Assembly: GCA_934130105.1 (NCBI GenBank)
Contig: CAKOXL010000007.1
Coordinates: forward strand, 1-46,215
Direction: 5' to 3'
Source of the DNA: an uncultured Bacilli bacterium
GTDB lineage: Bacteria; Bacillota_I; Bacilli_A; RF39; UBA660
Length of the DNA stretch: 46,215 nt
Part shown: positions 44,226 through 46,215 of the stretch, one piece after another
How positions within the stretch are numbered: the stretch's first letter is position 1
How the letters are laid out: each line of letters begins with the position of its first letter
Notes under the pieces: generated by a model
Databases searched by the model: none
Told to the model about the DNA's origin: nothing
The model's input: only the letters and a program-made list of their open reading frames with translations
Program-made: the position numbers and the translations under genes

Positions 44226-44398
44226 TGTTTTTTAGTCTCTATTTTTTTAGTAAATCGCAACAAAATAGACATGACCTTTGTACCAACAAATTTATACGTA
44301 TTTTTTAAGATGATGCCATTAGTCAAAATCTTATCTTCATATAATCACCATTTTAACTTTTGATATTAACTAAATACCATAATTCTTTTTATTTATTA

Positions 44399-45883
44399 TT
44401 ATCTTCTTAAATAAGTTATTTTTACATAACCATTTCCCTGTTTACTACAGTTTGCAGTTGGTGTTTCACTAGTACATGTAGTTGAAATAGTTTTAGTTTG
44501 TTCTTCAGTTGATTCTTGGCAGTTATAACAGTACATAGCTTTATCTGTTAAAAGTGGATTAGCTATATATGATGAACCTCCACCACCGCCTGTAAAGGAA
44601 CCACCGCCTCCACCATAATAGCCGGCGCCACCACCACCGCCATATGCAGCAAAGCCTCCTAAGCCAAATGAGCCAGGCTTTCCTAAAATTATACTATTAT
44701 CATCAGAGCGATGGGATTTTGCATTTGTTCCACCGCTAGTCTGACTTCCGCCAGATGCCTCCATATCAAGTGTATATATACCAGTGGTATACATTCCATA
44801 ACTATTTCTACCAATATAGCCACCAGCATCTCCACCAATGCCTGAATTTATATATCTATTATTATCATTTCTATAAAATGTACCTCCACCAGCACCTGAT
44901 ACAATAATTATGTCATCAATACTTGATGATAATTCAGAAAGTAAACCTGATTTTGTGGAAATATGCGTAGCTCCTCCAGAACCATAGGCAGTAGTAAATA
45001 TATCAATCCATCCAGTTATTCCGCCATTATATCCAGCTACTTCTTTTGAACCAGCACCACCAACATTTATATACATTGTTTCATTTTTTATTAGTGAAAT
45101 TATACCAGTTGAGTATGCACCATACCCACCTCGATATGTTTCATTATACGATCCACCTTGGCTACCCCAAGTTTCTAATTTGTATTTACCAGTTATTGGT
45201 ACAATAAATGTCTGTTCACTTCCTGTATAGTCAAAATTATAAGTAGTATTTTCAGGAATAGTTACTACTTTACCATTGGCATATACATTTACGGTTACTG
45301 TAAAAGTTTTATTATTCATGCTTCCATCTGAAAAATCAGCATCATTATCTATCCACATTCTTAATCTAAAGTTCTTTTCATAGTTTGATGTATTAGCTGA
45401 TACTTCTCCTTTATAGATAGTTTTTTCTACTACTCCATCTGGTACTTTAGTGCTAGTTTAAGTTAAATTTGAATATTTATCTAGTAGAATTTCCTTTTCA
45501 GTTCCACCTATTTCAGTTAAGTATAATTTTACCTCATCTTCATCTAGGGTAGAATCACCATTTTTTCTTGCTGTTACTTCATATGAAATACTAGAATTCA
45601 TTTCTATTGTTGAAGTTATCTTAAAGTCAAATACTTTTCCTTCACCTGTTTGAAGTTTGCCTTCTTCATCACTTATTGGAAATGCATCAGTTAAACTTAT
45701 GCCTTTTCCTATTCCACTTACTTCAGTATATAAGAAATTTATCTTACCTGTTGTTACAACGTTATCAGTTACACCTGTTTTAGAATAAGTAAATAATGAA
45801 TAACTTACTCCTACTGTAATTAATATTAAACTTAATACTGCTACTAGTGTTAGAAACACTTGCTTTTTCTTATTATTTTTCAT
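44399..45883 (-). pseudogene. Surface protein with ALK/LTK-like glycine-rich domain, interrupted by an in-frame TAA
   Basis: One continuous frame from ATG 45883 to 44399 is broken only by TAA at 45460-45458. Codons 1-141 give a membrane or signal segment (about 9-31) and a beta-rich extracellular part (YSLFTYSKTGVTDNVVTTG), similar to TasA/SipW-dependent exported proteins. After the stop, 33 codons continue in the same frame (TSTKVPDGVVEKTIYKGE) into the next ATG at 45358. The distal part holds a glycine-rich domain with GGGGGAGYYGGGGGS, GSGGATHI and VSGAGGG, like the ALK/LTK glycine-rich family, and a four-cysteine tail ending NGYVKITYL. The two halves make one sensible protein of about 495 codons. 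Likely a recent nonsense mutation or a sequencing error. GGAGGG precedes the ATG. Confidence 0.75.
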
Positions 45884-45895
45884 AAAACTTCCCTC

Positions 45896-45926
45896 CTGGT
45901 ATCTAAGTTAACTACTTAAATACCAG
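45896..45926 (-). promoter_or_regulatory. 13-bp hairpin abutting the ribosome binding site
   Basis: On the minus strand CTGGTATTTAAGT pairs with ACTTAGATACCAG around loop AGTTA (13 bp, one T-G wobble). The 3' arm ends in the first bases of AGGAGGG, the ribosome binding site of the surface-protein gene. It may stabilise the mRNA or control initiation. Confidence 0.7.
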
Positions 45927-46021
45927 AAAATAGTCATATTAGCTTTAATAAACTGTAAGATAGTTAATTTTTTAAACTTATTATGGCAATTTTTAGCTAA
46001 TAACAAAAGCATTAAATAATC

Positions 46022-46058
46022 GCAAAAATAAAAGACTATAAGATAATATTAATAGTCT
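46022..46058 (-). terminator. Terminator or attenuator in the surface-gene leader
   Basis: On the minus strand AGACTAT (46058-46052) pairs with ATAGTCT (46039-46033) over a 12-nt loop, followed by TTTATTTTTG. It starts only about 30 bases after the predicted transcript start near 46089 and lies 139 bases before the gene. The stretch 45927-46021 holds no other feature I can support. Confidence 0.5.
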
Positions 46059-46095
46059 CTAATTAGTTAACTTAAGGCCCTACTTTACAAGTATA

Positions 46096-46124
46096 ATTAT
46101 ACAAAATAATAATTTAAAAAGCAA
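46096..46124 (-). promoter_or_regulatory. Promoter facing the surface-protein gene
   Basis: Minus-strand TTGCTT (46124-46119), 17-base spacer, TATAAT (46101-46096). The -10 region lies in a perfect 12-bp palindrome GTATAATTATAC (46091-46102). Confidence 0.65.
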
Positions 46125-46139
46125 TATAAAATAAACCCT

Positions 46140-46215
46140 GATAGTGTAAAATTATTTGGGGCAGACATAAAAAAAGAAAAACCTTTGTTATAATAAATTT
46201 GAGAAACACAATAAC
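46140..46215 (+). mobile_element. End of a repeat or IS-like element, reading off the right edge
   Basis: Starts GATAGTGTAAA, then TTTGGGGCA, then the 15-mer TTATAATAAATTTGA (46188-46202) shared exactly with the left end of the window in inverted orientation. TTATAAT could be the -10 of an element gene starting beyond the edge. No coding sequence of the element is visible. Confidence 0.6.

Noticed and set aside
44226..44398. Gene-free stretch between pheST and the surface gene
   Set aside because: I looked for tRNA-like folds, small coding frames and repeats and saw none that I could support.
1..46215. CRISPR arrays, prophage modules or biosynthetic clusters
   Set aside because: No regularly spaced direct repeats, phage structural genes or synthase-type genes are present; the content is mostly conserved core genes.

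Overview
This window looks like one contig of an AT-rich, spore-forming member of the Bacillota. It carries germination protease gpr, spoIIP, yqfC, yqfD and ylbJ, Gram-positive T-box leaders, low-GC promoters and strong GGAGG-type ribosome binding sites. Gene order follows Bacillus in several blocks: rpsU-yqeY-yqfC-yqfD-ybeY-dgkA-cdd-era-yqzL-recO followed by glyS; rpsT divergent from gpr-spoIIP; lepA-hemW; hisS-aspS; pheS-pheT. UGG is used for Trp and UGA as stop, so the code is standard. An uncultured gut Bacilli lineage (RF39-like) would fit the small gene sets and the glycine-rich surface protein, but that placement is an inference.

Layout. 1-202: end of a repeat element. 203-5291: ylbL and ylbJ, then two prepilin-like proteins divergent from a ComGA/PilB-type ATPase. 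5396-8241: tmk, an HD-domain protein, hemW and an unknown gene. 8241-12994: a T-box-led operon (unknown gene, LOG-family protein, glyS, lepA, probably through hemW). 13033-21573: YfhO-family protein, recO, yqzL, era, cdd, dgkA, ybeY, a VanZ-like protein, yqfD, yqfC, yqeY, rpsU. 21650-24993: hisS-aspS behind a T-box. 25114-27494: a YqxA-like gene, spoIIP and gpr. 27605-28923: rpsT and an exported transglutaminase-like protein. 28927-34683: miaA, two unknown genes, mutL, uvrC. 34791-40367: YigZ/IMPACT protein, ZIP transporter, uppP, a DUF368/PopT flippase, a HipA-like kinase-fold protein and a CBS-type manganese pyrophosphatase. 40543-44225: pheS-pheT behind a T-box. 44399-45883: a surface glycine-rich protein gene broken by one in-frame TAA. 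46140-46215: a second copy, inverted, of the repeat seen at the left end.

Themes. Three aminoacyl-tRNA synthetase units are under T-box control: Phe with a clear UUC specifier, His/Asp with an overlapping GACAC, and a very short one before glyS. Undecaprenyl-phosphate recycling is represented by adjacent DUF368/PopT and UppP, plus a DgkA-family lipid kinase. Translation, tRNA modification and DNA repair make up most of the rest. The least conventional parts are the small pilus-like locus, the Cys/His-rich tail on HisS, the short glycine T-box, the solo HipA-like protein and the structured leader of the broken surface gene. No CRISPR array, prophage or tRNA gene was seen.
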